Of a stretch of DNA of 64,000 nt, positions 37,749 through 47,351 are shown in pieces (position 1 is the first letter of the stretch; each line of letters starts with the position of its first letter). The DNA lies in the NCBI RefSeq assembly GCF_002135235.1, contig NZ_NEGB01000002.1, positions 186,001-250,000 of the forward strand, in the 5' to 3' direction. The position numbers and the translations under genes are program-made. Source of the stretch: Acinetobacter silvestris (GTDB taxonomy: Bacteria > Pseudomonadota > Gammaproteobacteria > Pseudomonadales > Moraxellaceae). Below the pieces are notes generated by a model that was given only the letters and a program-made list of their open reading frames with translations, made no database searches and was not told where the DNA came from.

Positions 37749-37777
37749 CAAAGGGAACTTTTCGGAGTTCCTTTTTT
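37749..37777 (+). terminator. Terminator of the cat-ben cluster
   Basis: AAGGGAACT pairs with AGTTCCTTT (one G-T pair), followed by a T-run, 16 bp after the catD stop codon. Confidence 0.75.
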
Positions 37778-38185
37778 ATTAGCATCATTACTGATGATAA
37801 AATTATAATCATCTAGATAATTATAAGTATTAAAATTTTCACATACACCCTTTAGGCAATTCATTTCTATGAAGATAAACAGCTTATTAAATTTATTTAC
37901 AAATACAATCAATAGGTTATGTAAATCACATTTTATACTAAACCATTCAATAATTTCATTCTGCAAAATAAATTTTTTGCTCAAAATGTCTGAGAGAACA
38001 CTGAGCTTCACATTTCTGAATATGTATCAAATCTACTTAGATTTAAAAGATTTATCATGTGAATGACATTATATCTTTAAGCCCCTATTTATTCCCCCAA
38101 ATGACTGATGTTTTATTCATTTTACTGATACGATACCTGATATAATTCAGATGTTCTTTTATCGATATCTTTTGGAACTTATAAA
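37778..38185. other. AT-rich intergenic region before the TetR gene
   Basis: About 400 bp. Two short frames (one each strand) were considered and rejected because neither has a good start or ribosome binding site. A CTGATAC/CTGATAT direct repeat around 38125-38141 may belong to TetR autoregulation. Confidence 0.35.
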
Positions 38186-38803
38186 ATGATTTCAGTACGC
38201 CAACAAAATTTTCTTTTACGCAAAGAGAAGATTTTAGCGATGGCAGAAACACTATTGCTTGATAACAACCAAGATATAACCTTAGGCGAACTCGCACAAG
38301 AATTAGACATCGCCAAGGGAACGATTTATAAACATTTTAAAAGTAAAAATCAGCTGTATTTAGAACTTATTATTCTGAATGAACAACGCTTATTGGACCT
38401 TTCAAAAAAATATCATGACGATATTAAAACCTATGTTTCCCAATATATGCTCTATAATATGCTTAATTCTAATCGCACCATTTTACTGCATGTTATTGAA
38501 GAAAAACTAACCAATAATGAAAGAAAACTCAAAGACTTGTTTGAAGAACTCTATCGAATTCGTGAAGCACGAATTATGGAGCTCAAAGATATGTTTGGCG
38601 AACATCTAAAAGCACTAAACAGCATAATGTCAATCCGAGATTATTTGTCCTACATCTGGACGATTACTTACGGCGCATCACTACTTTTAAATTCAACGCA
38701 TTATCAGAAATCGATTGGTTCTAGAGAGCGTTTGATTAAACTTTATGTAAATCAGGCGCTCATGACCCCAGATAAATTGTCTGAACCTGAAAAGCACATT
38801 TAA
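38186..38803 (+). CDS. TetR-family regulator
   Basis: 205 aa with the TetR helix-turn-helix (ITLGELAQELDIAKGTIYKHFKSKNQLYLELI, in part GELAQELDIAKGTIYKHF) and a variable ligand-binding C-terminus. The target is unknown; it is not directly divergent from an enzyme gene. It converges with the next LysR gene, 20 bp apart. Confidence 0.8.
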   Translation: MISVRQQNFLLRKEKILAMAETLLLDNNQDITLGELAQELDIAKGTIYKHFKSKNQLYLELIILNEQRLLDLSKKYHDDIKTYVSQYMLYNMLNSNRTILLHVIEEKLTNNERKLKDLFEELYRIREARIMELKDMFGEHLKALNSIMSIRDYLSYIWTITYGASLLLNSTHYQKSIGSRERLIKLYVNQALMTPDKLSEPEKHI

Positions 38804-38823
38804 CTATTCCTATTTTCTGCTTT

Positions 38824-39753
38824 TTAAGCAGTAGGTGGATCCATTAAAATAGGTGCATTCACTTGACTGAAAATTTCATAAAACATGTGCCTTAACCATT
38901 GATGGCTGGTTTTATGATGACAAGACATGTGCCAATACTGCTTAACGGCATAGGTTGGGAAAGCAATTGGCGCATCAAAAATTTGTAAATTACCTCGCGA
39001 TAATAAAACCTCACTTAAGTAATAAGGTACTGTAGCAATCGCATCCGTTTCCTGTACTACTAAGCCCACGCCCAAGTAACTTGGAATACGCATTAAAATA
39101 TTGCGTTGCAATTCTAAATTTAACAACTCATTTTCAATATGGTAATGCCCAAAGCCTGCATCAATATCAATATGTGATTCATTTAAATACTGTTCAATCG
39201 TTAAATTATTACTTTGTAATCGAGGATGGTTTTTCGATGCAATCACCACATAGTACTGCTCAAACAATTTTTGTTGATAAAAGCCATTTTCTAATTGGGG
39301 TAAAAAACCAATCGCTAAATCAATTTCACCATTTGCCATTTGATAACTTGTTTCAGAAGTAATCGCCCGAATATTCAATTTAATGTGCGGAGCATGTTTT
39401 TTTAAATACTGCGAAACTTTAGGTAAGAGTACCAAATGTGAAACATCAGTCATGGCAACTGTGAACTGTTGATGTGATGCCATTTCATCAAAATTAATCG
39501 TAAAATTATTGATAATTTCAACTTTGTTGAGTGCTTCACTCACCAAAGGGAATAACTGTTTAGACAGTTCTGTAGGAACCATCTCATTACCAATTCTTAA
39601 AAATAAGGGGTCATTATAGTGCTGTCTAATTTTATTTAAGATGTTACTAACGGTTGGCTGGCTCATTGCTAAATGATCAGCTGCCATAGAAACACTTTTA
39701 AACTTATAAATATAATAAAATATACTGAGTAGTTTACAGTCCAATTCAAACAC
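38824..39753 (-). CDS. LysR-family regulator (NahR/NodD-like subgroup)
   Basis: 309 aa. The N-terminal winged HTH MFELDCKLLSIFYYIYKF and MSQPTVSNILNKIRQHYNDP is typical of the NodD/NahR/LeuO-type subgroup, followed by the substrate-binding domain. No divergent partner gene of clear function is adjacent, so its target is not known. Confidence 0.8.
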   Translation of the reverse strand: MFELDCKLLSIFYYIYKFKSVSMAADHLAMSQPTVSNILNKIRQHYNDPLFLRIGNEMVPTELSKQLFPLVSEALNKVEIINNFTINFDEMASHQQFTVAMTDVSHLVLLPKVSQYLKKHAPHIKLNIRAITSETSYQMANGEIDLAIGFLPQLENGFYQQKLFEQYYVVIASKNHPRLQSNNLTIEQYLNESHIDIDAGFGHYHIENELLNLELQRNILMRIPSYLGVGLVVQETDAIATVPYYLSEVLLSRGNLQIFDAPIAFPTYAVKQYWHMSCHHKTSHQWLRHMFYEIFSQVNAPILMDPPTA

Positions 39754-39906
39754 GAATAAATGTCTCGCTTACTTTTAGGGATGATCAATACAATATCATC
39801 TACCCTTTTCTTATTTTTTCCAATGCTAAAGTAAGCAAAGTGTTTAAAATTAAAACAAAATCTACATTAAATAAATATCTATTGCAGATAAATTTACAAC
39901 TAACTT

Positions 39907-39942
39907 TAAAAACAAGTAGATAAGCCAACCTTATCTACTTGT
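39907..39942 (-). terminator. Terminator of the SDR gene
   Basis: A 13-bp perfect stem, ACAAGTAGATAAG (39912-39924) and CTTATCTACTTGT (39930-39942), with a 5-nt loop; on the minus strand it is followed by TTTTT. Confidence 0.85.
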
Positions 39943-39962
39943 GAATATCTCATTAAAATATT

Positions 39963-40790
39963 TTATGCATCAACAAATAGATCGATCATCAGGTCTTCTT
40001 CAGAAGATCCTTCACGATATTGCTCAAAGTCTGTAACACCAACTTCTCTTAAAATTTCTTCATCAATTAATAATCGACCAGAAATCTTACGCTTTTCACT
40101 GGTTAAAATGCTATATGCAGCATCTGCCATAATACTTGGTTTTCTGGCACGGCTCAGCAACTCTCGCCCACCCAGTGAGAATTCAATCGCAGCAGTCGCA
40201 ATAATTGTTTTTGGCCAAAGTGAATTTACACTAATTTTATAATGTTCAAATTCTTGACTCATGCCAATAGTCAGCATACTCATTCCATATTTACTAATGG
40301 TATACGGCGCATAAGAAGCAAACCATTTTTCATTTAAATTTAAAGGCGGTGATAAACTTAAAATATGTGGATTTTCACTCTTTTTCAAATACGGTAATGC
40401 TGCTTGACTGCACACTAAAACGGCACGCGTATTCACCTGATACATTAAATCAAAACGTTGTGGATCCAGTGTTTCTACGCCAGATAACTTAATCGCACCC
40501 GCATTATTGATGAGGATATCGATACCACCAAATTGATCTGCAGCTTGTTTCATTGCAGCCTGTACAGCCTGTTCATCTCTCACATCGAGTTGAATTGCTA
40601 AAGCCTGTCCACCTGCTGCTTCAATTTCTTTCGCAACTGAAAAGATTGTGCCTTCTAGTTTTGAATGTTCAACAGCTGTTTTTGCTGCAATCACAACATT
40701 CGCACCATCTTGCGCTGCTTTCAGCGCAATTTCACGTCCAATCCCGCGACTTGCACCAGTAATGAAGAGTGTTTTACCTTTTAGTGACAT
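39963..40790 (-). CDS. Short-chain dehydrogenase (HSDL2-like SDR)
   Basis: 275 aa from ATG 40790, which has AGAGGATATT upstream; an earlier in-frame start 12 codons upstream is less likely. Motifs are TGASRGIGRE for cofactor binding, NNAGA, and YTISKYGMS as the active-site Y-x3-K. The serine region is altered (LSLSPPLNLNEKW), as in the human HSDL2-like SDRs. It could act on acyl or alcohol substrates. It lies downstream of the next SDR but with about 400 bp between. Confidence 0.75.
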   Translation of the reverse strand: MSLKGKTLFITGASRGIGREIALKAAQDGANVVIAAKTAVEHSKLEGTIFSVAKEIEAAGGQALAIQLDVRDEQAVQAAMKQAADQFGGIDILINNAGAIKLSGVETLDPQRFDLMYQVNTRAVLVCSQAALPYLKKSENPHILSLSPPLNLNEKWFASYAPYTISKYGMSMLTIGMSQEFEHYKISVNSLWPKTIIATAAIEFSLGGRELLSRARKPSIMADAAYSILTSEKRKISGRLLIDEEILREVGVTDFEQYREGSSEEDLMIDLFVDA

Positions 40791-41186
40791 AATATCCTCT
40801 TTGTTTTTATCTGCACTGTAACTCATTCTGAAAAATCAAAAGCGTTGAGTTCAATATTCCGAGTAACATCTTTAATTACGATATTCCTGAATTACCTACT
40901 TAATTTATATTTAAGTATGCATTTGAGTGTAGTGGACTTATCAGTTTATTGATAATACTGGCGAGTCAGCCGTTTTATATTAAAAGGTAGTCTAATCTCG
41001 GCAGAATCAAGCTAAGCTAAAAAATTTGTTTTTAATTAAATTTGATTTAACATCATCATCTAAAAATTGTAAATACAGTAAGACACTGTTATACATGACA
41101 TATATAACTTTTAAACTAGACTGTAAATCCTAAATAGCCCACAGATCTTTCCATGAGCTCACATATTTTAAATATTATAGTATGGC
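40791..41186. other. Intergenic region between two SDR genes
   Basis: About 395 bp without a supported gene; presumably contains the promoter of the 39963-40790 gene. Nothing specific was recognised. Confidence 0.35.
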
Positions 41187-42023
41187 TTATTTAGCCAACT
41201 CATTAATTCTATTTGCATAGCCTGAATGTGCTTGATGATCCAGTTTCGTTAAAATACCATCATCCCCTAGCATCCGTCGTGCACCTCTTTGTGCCCATTG
41301 TGGTAAAAGCCCATAAGCACGATGTACCGATTGTAAATAATCAGGTACTGCAATAAATAGCTGAGGTTTAAGTAAAGCACTCACAACTGCATGAGCAACC
41401 TGTTGCGGCGTTACAGAAGGAATGGTCTTACTCGCTTGATCTGTACCTGTAGTCAATTCCGTCAAGACTTTACTGGGCATAATTGCGGTAAATTGAATCT
41501 TAGAGTTTCGGTATTCGCCTGCTACCGCTTCTGTTAATCCAACCACAGCAAACTTGGTGCCAGAGTAAACAGCTGAACCTGGTAATGCAAAACGCCCTGC
41601 TAATGATGCAATATTCACGATATGACCTACGCCATTTTTCAATAATTCAGGTAGTGCCAATTGCATACCATAAATCACACCACGAAAATTAATATCAATT
41701 TGTGCATCTGCCAATGCAGGTTCTTCATCTAAAAATGCACCCATCGGCATAATACCGGCATTATTGATCAGTGAATATAAACTGCCATAGTACTGAATCG
41801 TGTTATGGATAAATTGTGAAAAAGAATTTCGATCACGGACATCAACGTAGAAAGCCTGTGCCCCGATACGCTGTGCTTCCCTCTGCGCAAGTTCTAAGTC
41901 AATATCGCCAATACTGACTTGTGCACCTTGTTGAATGAGTGCTTCAGCTGTAGCCAAGCCTATACCACGCGCAGCGCCTGTAATCGCAATGACTTTTCCT
42001 TTTAATTTTTGTTTTTTATACAT
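41187..42023 (-). CDS. Short-chain dehydrogenase/reductase partner of the monooxygenase
   Basis: 278 aa, classical SDR: TGAARGIGLATAEAL, NNAGIMPMG, serine in VNIASLAGRF and YSGTKFAVVG. The C-terminal extension (about 50 residues) contains KLDHQAHSGYANRINELAK, seen in the SDR genes that accompany flavin monooxygenases. It lies 30 bp downstream of the Baeyer-Villiger gene on the same strand, so alcohol-to-ketone oxidation before ring or chain oxygenation is plausible. Confidence 0.75.
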   Translation of the reverse strand: MYKKQKLKGKVIAITGAARGIGLATAEALIQQGAQVSIGDIDLELAQREAQRIGAQAFYVDVRDRNSFSQFIHNTIQYYGSLYSLINNAGIMPMGAFLDEEPALADAQIDINFRGVIYGMQLALPELLKNGVGHIVNIASLAGRFALPGSAVYSGTKFAVVGLTEAVAGEYRNSKIQFTAIMPSKVLTELTTGTDQASKTIPSVTPQQVAHAVVSALLKPQLFIAVPDYLQSVHRAYGLLPQWAQRGARRMLGDDGILTKLDHQAHSGYANRINELAK

Positions 42024-42053
42024 TTAATTCTCCTTCGTGTCTTTACTTATTGA

Positions 42054-43562
42054 TTAAGCTGTATCTTTAGACTTTGCCTCTACATGCTCATCGATCAGGT
42101 ACTCTTTTAAATTAAAATACTTCATCTTTTCACGCAGTTTAAATGTCGTCCACGGCCAAACGGTACTATTTCGCCCATTACGATCGATAAAATAACTCTG
42201 ACAGCCCCCTTTATTCCATACGGTCGTCTGTAATGCTGCCTGCACTTTTGTATTAAATTTTTGTGTAATTTCAGGATTGGGTTCAATCGTTTGAATTCCT
42301 AATTCAATCGCTTGTTTCAGTGCATCAATAATATATTTCAACTGTGCTTCAATAATAATAAAAGCAGATGAACTCACTGCAACATTGGGTCCAAACATCA
42401 AGAATCCATTCGGACAATTTTCAACCATTGTTCCCATATATCCTTCTGGGCTACCCTGCCAAACATCTGACATTTTTTGCCCAAAACGGTTATAGACACG
42501 TTGTGCGATAGGCGGTTCTGCAATTTCAAAACCTGTCCCTAAAATAATGACATCAACATCACAACTTTCTCCATTCGCCGCGATCAGTGTATTACCTTTA
42601 ATTTCAGCTAAGCCACTTGCAATCACATCAACATTCGACTGAGCCAAAGCTGGATACCAATTGTTGGATTGGAGAATACGTTTACATCCAATAATGAAAT
42701 TTGGCGTCAACTTCTCACGTAAAACAGAATCTTTAATCTGAAAATTCAAATGCCATCTCGCGAGCTTTTGGAACTGTTTCATCGCTGCTGGACTTTGAAT
42801 CCCGCCATTAATGGTTTCAAAAATACCGTACACTGAACCACGCATTAGCTGCTGAGTCAGTGGTAAAAGTTTAAACATGGCACGAACAGGCGCAAGTAAT
42901 GGCATATCTGACTTTGGTAAAATCCATTGTGCCGTCCGTTGGAACACTGTCAATTGCATTACTTTGGGTTGAATTTGTGGAATAAACTGAATTGCTGATG
43001 CACCTGTTCCTATCACAGCAACACGTTTTCCTGTTAAATCAATATCATGTCGCCATTGTGATGAATGAAAAATCTCTCCCTTAAATTTTTCAATTCCTTT
43101 TACTTTAGGCAATACAGGTTCATGCATTGGGCCACAAGCTAAAATTGCGAACTGAGAACGTAATTCACCATGCAGTGTATTAATAATCCAACACCCCTCT
43201 GCATCAGACCATTTTGCATCTAAAGCTTCATGGTTAAGTCTGACATGCGGCATAACTTTGTATTTATCGACAACATCCAACAGATATTGTTTAATTTCTG
43301 CCTGTTGTGCAAAGACTCTTGACCATGACGGATTTTGTTCAAAAGAATAGGAATATAAAGCCGATGGAACATCACAAGCACAACCTGGATAAGTATTTTC
43401 ACGCCATACTCCACCCATTTCAGCTGCTTTTTCTAATAAGATAAAATCTTCAATGCCTGCTTCTTTCAGTTTAATCGCTGCACCTAAACCAGCAAAACCA
43501 CCTCCAACAATAATGACACGATGATAATTTTGAGTATTTGAATATTTTTTTTGTTGTTCCAT
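42054..43562 (-). CDS. Flavin-containing Baeyer-Villiger-type monooxygenase
   Basis: 502 aa. FAD Rossmann motif GGGFAGLGAA near the N-terminus, NADPH motif GTGASAIQ, and the fingerprint FKGEIFHSSQWRHD, matching the type I BVMO pattern FxGxxxHxxxW. The family inserts oxygen next to a carbonyl to make esters or lactones, using NADPH. The actual ketone is unknown. It is the first gene of a unit with the SDR behind it, transcribed away from a TetR gene. Confidence 0.8.
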   Translation of the reverse strand: MEQQKKYSNTQNYHRVIIVGGGFAGLGAAIKLKEAGIEDFILLEKAAEMGGVWRENTYPGCACDVPSALYSYSFEQNPSWSRVFAQQAEIKQYLLDVVDKYKVMPHVRLNHEALDAKWSDAEGCWIINTLHGELRSQFAILACGPMHEPVLPKVKGIEKFKGEIFHSSQWRHDIDLTGKRVAVIGTGASAIQFIPQIQPKVMQLTVFQRTAQWILPKSDMPLLAPVRAMFKLLPLTQQLMRGSVYGIFETINGGIQSPAAMKQFQKLARWHLNFQIKDSVLREKLTPNFIIGCKRILQSNNWYPALAQSNVDVIASGLAEIKGNTLIAANGESCDVDVIILGTGFEIAEPPIAQRVYNRFGQKMSDVWQGSPEGYMGTMVENCPNGFLMFGPNVAVSSSAFIIIEAQLKYIIDALKQAIELGIQTIEPNPEITQKFNTKVQAALQTTVWNKGGCQSYFIDRNGRNSTVWPWTTFKLREKMKYFNLKEYLIDEHVEAKSKDTA

Positions 43563-43591
43563 TTTAAAAATCGCTTAGACTATGTACGATA

Positions 43592-43629
43592 GGAATACAT
43601 TGTCAAAATCGGAATGAGTTGTCAATTTT
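43592..43629. promoter_or_regulatory. Tandem 19-bp direct repeat between BVMO and TetR genes
   Basis: GGAATnnnTTGTCAAnnT occurs at 43592 and again at 43611, head to tail with a 19-bp period (14 of 19 positions match). On the minus strand TTGACA with CATAGT 16 bp downstream forms a plausible BVMO promoter within it. It is the likely operator of the TetR protein. Confidence 0.55.
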
Positions 43630-43671
43630 CTTGTAGGACACTTTTTATAATCATTTTGGTGTTTTTTGCTG

Positions 43672-44301
43672 ATGAATGAGCAAGTAAGTTTAAGCCGTGC
43701 TGAACGGCAGCGGATACAGTTGCAAATCGACATCTTAGAAGCTGCATTTAGTGAATTTTCTGAGCGAGGTTATCACCAGACTGCTATTTCAGATATTGCC
43801 AAACGTGTCGGCATTGGACATGGTACTTTTTATCGCTACTTTGAAAACAAACGTGATATTTTGCAACATGTCATTTCTGATACTATGAATAAAATCATGG
43901 TGTTACTGACAGGAGATAATGCTCCTCAGGCCGTGAATAATATCGATGAATATCGTCAACAATGTGAGCGGATCTCTGAACGTCTGCAAATTTTTGCACA
44001 ACAAAATCCTCTAACGCTAAAACTATTACTTTTAGAAGCAACTTCAATTGATCCTGAAATGACCCAGTATGTGCAAAACCTCCTTCAAATGGCAGGTTTA
44101 CTCACAGCAAACTACTTACAACATGGCGTAGATTTAGGTTTTTTCCGTGAAAATCTAGATTGTGAAAATACGGGCCATAATATTATTGGCATGATTGGCA
44201 ACGGCGCTTTACGTTTTTTAGCCAATCCTCATGATCTTGATGGGCTTCAAAAATACAGCGTATCAATTATTGATTTAATTATTTTAGGTATGAAAAAATA
44301 G
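43672..44301 (+). CDS. TetR-family regulator divergent from the monooxygenase
   Basis: 209 aa from ATG 43672; a TTG two codons upstream is also open. Typical HTH: ISDIAKRVGIGHGTFYRYFENKRDIL. The C-terminal domain (about 80-209) would bind a ligand. Its divergent location from the BVMO-SDR pair makes it the probable local repressor; this is an inference from position. Confidence 0.8.
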   Translation: MNEQVSLSRAERQRIQLQIDILEAAFSEFSERGYHQTAISDIAKRVGIGHGTFYRYFENKRDILQHVISDTMNKIMVLLTGDNAPQAVNNIDEYRQQCERISERLQIFAQQNPLTLKLLLLEATSIDPEMTQYVQNLLQMAGLLTANYLQHGVDLGFFRENLDCENTGHNIIGMIGNGALRFLANPHDLDGLQKYSVSIIDLIILGMKK

Positions 44302-44307
44302 GCAAAT

Positions 44308-44328
44308 AAAAAGCACCCGCAGGTGCTT
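44308..44328 (-). terminator. Terminator after the Bap-like gene
   Basis: AAGCACC / GGTGCTT stem, followed on the minus strand by TTTTTATTT, 18 bp beyond the stop codon of the Bap-like gene. Confidence 0.7.
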
Positions 44329-44346
44329 AAAACAGAATTTCCAAAC

Positions 44347-46620
44347 TTACATAATCATAGAATTCAAATGTAGTGAATCTAACAAATCATCTCTTTGAGT
44401 TACGACCATCAAGTACGACAATATATTGCTATCAGACCTTGTAATAGCTTGGGCATTAATTTCATTCGATTGATCAAACTTATTTTCAACATTGTCTAAA
44501 TCGGCATTAGTGTTATATATAACGTGATCAATAAGGGGGTCTAAATTTTGCGCATGGTTAATTTGATGATTACCCATCATCTCTGTTATTTGAAAAATTT
44601 CTGAATGATCAGACTGAATAGTTGAGTCATCTACACCATACAAATCCGAAGTGTCTAGAATATTTTCCAACGCATACATAGACGCAGGATTTGCAAAAGC
44701 ATGCATCAATTCTGCGGTAGGATCAACCATAGGTGGTTCAGGCGCTACTACTGTAAAAAGGAATGGATCACTCACTAAACTGGTGTTGCCTGCTTTATCT
44801 GTTTGAATAATGGTAATGCTATGACTGCCAAGTCCTAAATCAAAATTAGGCGTAAATGACCAATCAACATTAGGCGTTGTACCACTTTTTACCGTGATTA
44901 CCCCTAGTAATTTACCATTATCATAAATCGTTAATGTGGCATCTGGCTCTGCTGTGCCTGAAAGCAGCGGTTTCACATCATCTGTTGTTCCACCTGATTT
45001 AATTTCAACTAACTGATTCTCTAAATTATTAAAATCATCGGTCACTTTTGTAATGGTTGGCTTAGCTGGTGCTGTTACATCTTTAGTTCCCATTACAGTC
45101 GTTAAATCAGATTGATTACCCGCTGCATCAGTTGTATACACCTTTCCAAGTTGTTTTTCAGTTAATGCTTTCGACAACGTAATTGAGTACTTACCATCCG
45201 CATCAGCCGTTGCAGTACCTAATAAATTGTTATCTTTATCATATACAGTCACTTTAGCATGAGCCTCTGCCGTCCCTGTCACTAAATTACCCGCAGCATT
45301 TAATTCCGCAATCGCTTTCTCTGGTGCCAAAGTATCTAATCCAGCTTTAATTTCGAGAGGATTAGATTTATTACCAGCAGCATCTTCAGCCGTCAGTTTT
45401 CCAATTTGATCTGATGCTAGTGCAGGAGAAATTGTAATCGTAAACTGACCATTTTCATCCACGCTCCCTGAACCAATCAATTTACCAGCAGCATCGTGAA
45501 TTTCAATTTTTGCATTGGCTTCTGCTGTTCCTTTAACTGAAGTTCCCGCTTTATTAATCTCAACCCTCGGAACTTCAGGCGCAATCGTGTCTTTACCTGC
45601 GATAATTTCATGTGGTTTGGATTTATTTCCAGCACTATCTTCTGAAACTACAGTTCCAATCTTGCCTTCTGTTAAGGCTGGAGAAACTAAAATGGAAAAT
45701 ATACCTTCATCATTGGCTTTTGCCATACCAATTAATTTTCCATCAGCATCATACACATGAATAACAGAGTTAGTCTCAGCCCTTCCTGAAACGACTGTGC
45801 CATCATCACTCAATTGAGCTTGCGGTTCTTCTGGTGCAATGGTGTCTTTATTGCCAGTGACAGCGGTAAATTTAGAAGTATTTCCTGCACTATCTTTGGC
45901 ATTCACATAAACTTTATGACCATCTGTTAAAGCAGGGAATAATTCGATTGTGTAATGACCCGATTGATCAACCTTCGTGGTTGCTAAGACATTTTTATTG
46001 CCGTCTACCACATAAATGGTCACCCCGACTTCCCCAGTTCCAGTGATCATGGTTCCTGTATCATCTAGCTTCGCAGTCGGTGCATCGGGAGCCATAAAAT
46101 CTAATTTTGGTGGTGAAGAGCTGCTTTGACCATTATCATCTAACAACAATAAGCCCAAGCCCACCGCGGAGATCACGCCTAATCCAGCTTTCACACTATT
46201 TGAAGACCATAAATTTGCCAAAGAAAAGTTGGCTTCGGGTTGTGATTGATAGGCTTCTAATTGATTCGCTGAATCGGCTATTGGGTTAGGATTAGACAAT
46301 GTTTCTAACTGAGCTAAGCCTGAATAATTGGTAAAAGTTCCGTGATTATCAAAATGTGTTAGGGCAAAACTGCCATCTTTTTCAGGAAAAGTTAAAGAAT
46401 GCTCAGTCAAAGCTGTTGTTTGAAAGAAGCTCTCTAAAACTATTTTTTCACCATTTTTTAAAGTAATAACAACATTATTGCCTTCTTTAATGATTGATAA
46501 AACCTCATCTTTCGTAACACCCACTTGAATAATAGAAGGTTGCGATAATATGACTGCTTTTGACTGAGTATCTTGTAAAAGTGTTTTATCTATTTTTGCA
46601 GCAACTATTATTCTTGGCAT
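44347..46620 (-). CDS. Bap-like repeat protein with BapA-prefix N-terminus, lacking RTX/T1SS end
   Basis: 757 aa. The N-terminus shares the BapA-prefix pattern with the 7317-10631 protein (ITLKNGEKIVLESFF), followed by a hydrophobic segment (GLGVISAVGLGLLLLDD). Then come about five 85-residue Ig-like repeats starting D-x-x-AP (for example DTIAPEEPQAQL) and an unrelated acidic C-terminus ending LHLNSMIM. It has no RTX nonapeptides and no type I secretion target. By length and N-terminus it recalls the smaller Bap-like proteins (BLP2 type) of A. baumannii, but that is from memory. Cell-surface adhesion is inferred. Confidence 0.7.
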   Translation of the reverse strand: MPRIIVAAKIDKTLLQDTQSKAVILSQPSIIQVGVTKDEVLSIIKEGNNVVITLKNGEKIVLESFFQTTALTEHSLTFPEKDGSFALTHFDNHGTFTNYSGLAQLETLSNPNPIADSANQLEAYQSQPEANFSLANLWSSNSVKAGLGVISAVGLGLLLLDDNGQSSSSPPKLDFMAPDAPTAKLDDTGTMITGTGEVGVTIYVVDGNKNVLATTKVDQSGHYTIELFPALTDGHKVYVNAKDSAGNTSKFTAVTGNKDTIAPEEPQAQLSDDGTVVSGRAETNSVIHVYDADGKLIGMAKANDEGIFSILVSPALTEGKIGTVVSEDSAGNKSKPHEIIAGKDTIAPEVPRVEINKAGTSVKGTAEANAKIEIHDAAGKLIGSGSVDENGQFTITISPALASDQIGKLTAEDAAGNKSNPLEIKAGLDTLAPEKAIAELNAAGNLVTGTAEAHAKVTVYDKDNNLLGTATADADGKYSITLSKALTEKQLGKVYTTDAAGNQSDLTTVMGTKDVTAPAKPTITKVTDDFNNLENQLVEIKSGGTTDDVKPLLSGTAEPDATLTIYDNGKLLGVITVKSGTTPNVDWSFTPNFDLGLGSHSITIIQTDKAGNTSLVSDPFLFTVVAPEPPMVDPTAELMHAFANPASMYALENILDTSDLYGVDDSTIQSDHSEIFQITEMMGNHQINHAQNLDPLIDHVIYNTNADLDNVENKFDQSNEINAQAITRSDSNILSYLMVVTQRDDLLDSLHLNSMIM
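45083..46102 (-). repeat. Tandem Ig-like repeat units in the Bap-like gene
   Basis: Four consecutive 255-bp (85-codon) units begin with codons for D-x-x-AP at about 46102, 45846, 45591 and 45336. A fifth, longer and diverged unit follows. Protein similarity is clear; nucleotide identity is low, so this is an old expansion. Confidence 0.7.
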
Positions 46621-46933
46621 ATTTCCCTCTATTCAAGTTTAAATTTTTACAAATTATGTGACTATATTACCCTTAACAAATCCATCACACATAGTGCTTA
46701 ATTTTTAAATTAATTTTTAAAATCATAATTATATATACTTTTAATCTAAAAAATTTAATTTTGTATCAAAAATATGTACATCCCACACGTTCAATTTCAA
46801 GTCCTTTAAATTACTGTGCAAAATCTTCATCACAACTTGATCACTTCTAATTACATAGGGAACTGAGGATATTTTTTATAACATCAATGATTGTATTCCT
46901 AACCTAGCATCACCTAATTTCCCTCACTAGAAA
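46621..46933. other. AT-rich intergenic region upstream of the Bap-like gene
   Basis: About 310 bp, expected to carry the promoter of the Bap-like gene. No gene or clear site was recognised. Confidence 0.35.
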
Positions 46934-47332
46934 TTAGCTTTGTCCTTCAGAGAACTGAGTAGGATGATCAACTATTCCCAACCATGCTGCCTTATAAGTG
47001 GTATAAGCATGTGCACCAATTTTTGCATTTAATGGTTCATTTATAATGCCTACGCGTAAACGAATCACATCAGGTAAATCTAAGCGAGCACTAAACAATG
47101 GTGAAGCACAGTTTTTACAAAAGACCCGCTTCTTATTTTCTGTTGAAAAATATTCACCAAATGAATCCTGCCCTTTTATAATTTTCAAATCTTTAGTTTG
47201 AATAACAGCAATAGCCGCAAAGGCAGAACCTTGTGCTTTTTGACATTGCTGACAATGACACACAAAAACCTCTGAAATTTCAGTATTAATCTTAAATTGA
47301 ACAGCACCGCAAAGACATGAAGCTGTATACAT
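46934..47332 (-). CDS. GFA/CENP-V-domain protein
   Basis: 132 aa with the zinc-ligand set of the glutathione-dependent formaldehyde-activating (GFA) family: CLCGAVQF, CHCQQCQKAQGS and CKNCASPLF. Few members have proven activity, so formaldehyde chemistry is not assumed. It is the third gene of a unit with the acyltransferase (19-bp gap) and KAS III-like genes. Confidence 0.85.
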   Translation of the reverse strand: MYTASCLCGAVQFKINTEISEVFVCHCQQCQKAQGSAFAAIAVIQTKDLKIIKGQDSFGEYFSTENKKRVFCKNCASPLFSARLDLPDVIRLRVGIINEPLNAKIGAHAYTTYKAAWLGIVDHPTQFSEGQS

Positions 47333-47351
47333 AAAGCCCTCTTATAATTTT

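Noticed and set aside
37748..38011. 87-codon minus-strand frame between catD and TetR
   Set aside because: It needs a GTG start without a ribosome binding site, runs through the catD terminator and has low-complexity AT-driven composition.
37869..38066. 65-codon plus-strand frame before the TetR gene
   Set aside because: No ribosome binding site and no recognisable protein pattern; it overlaps the other rejected frame.
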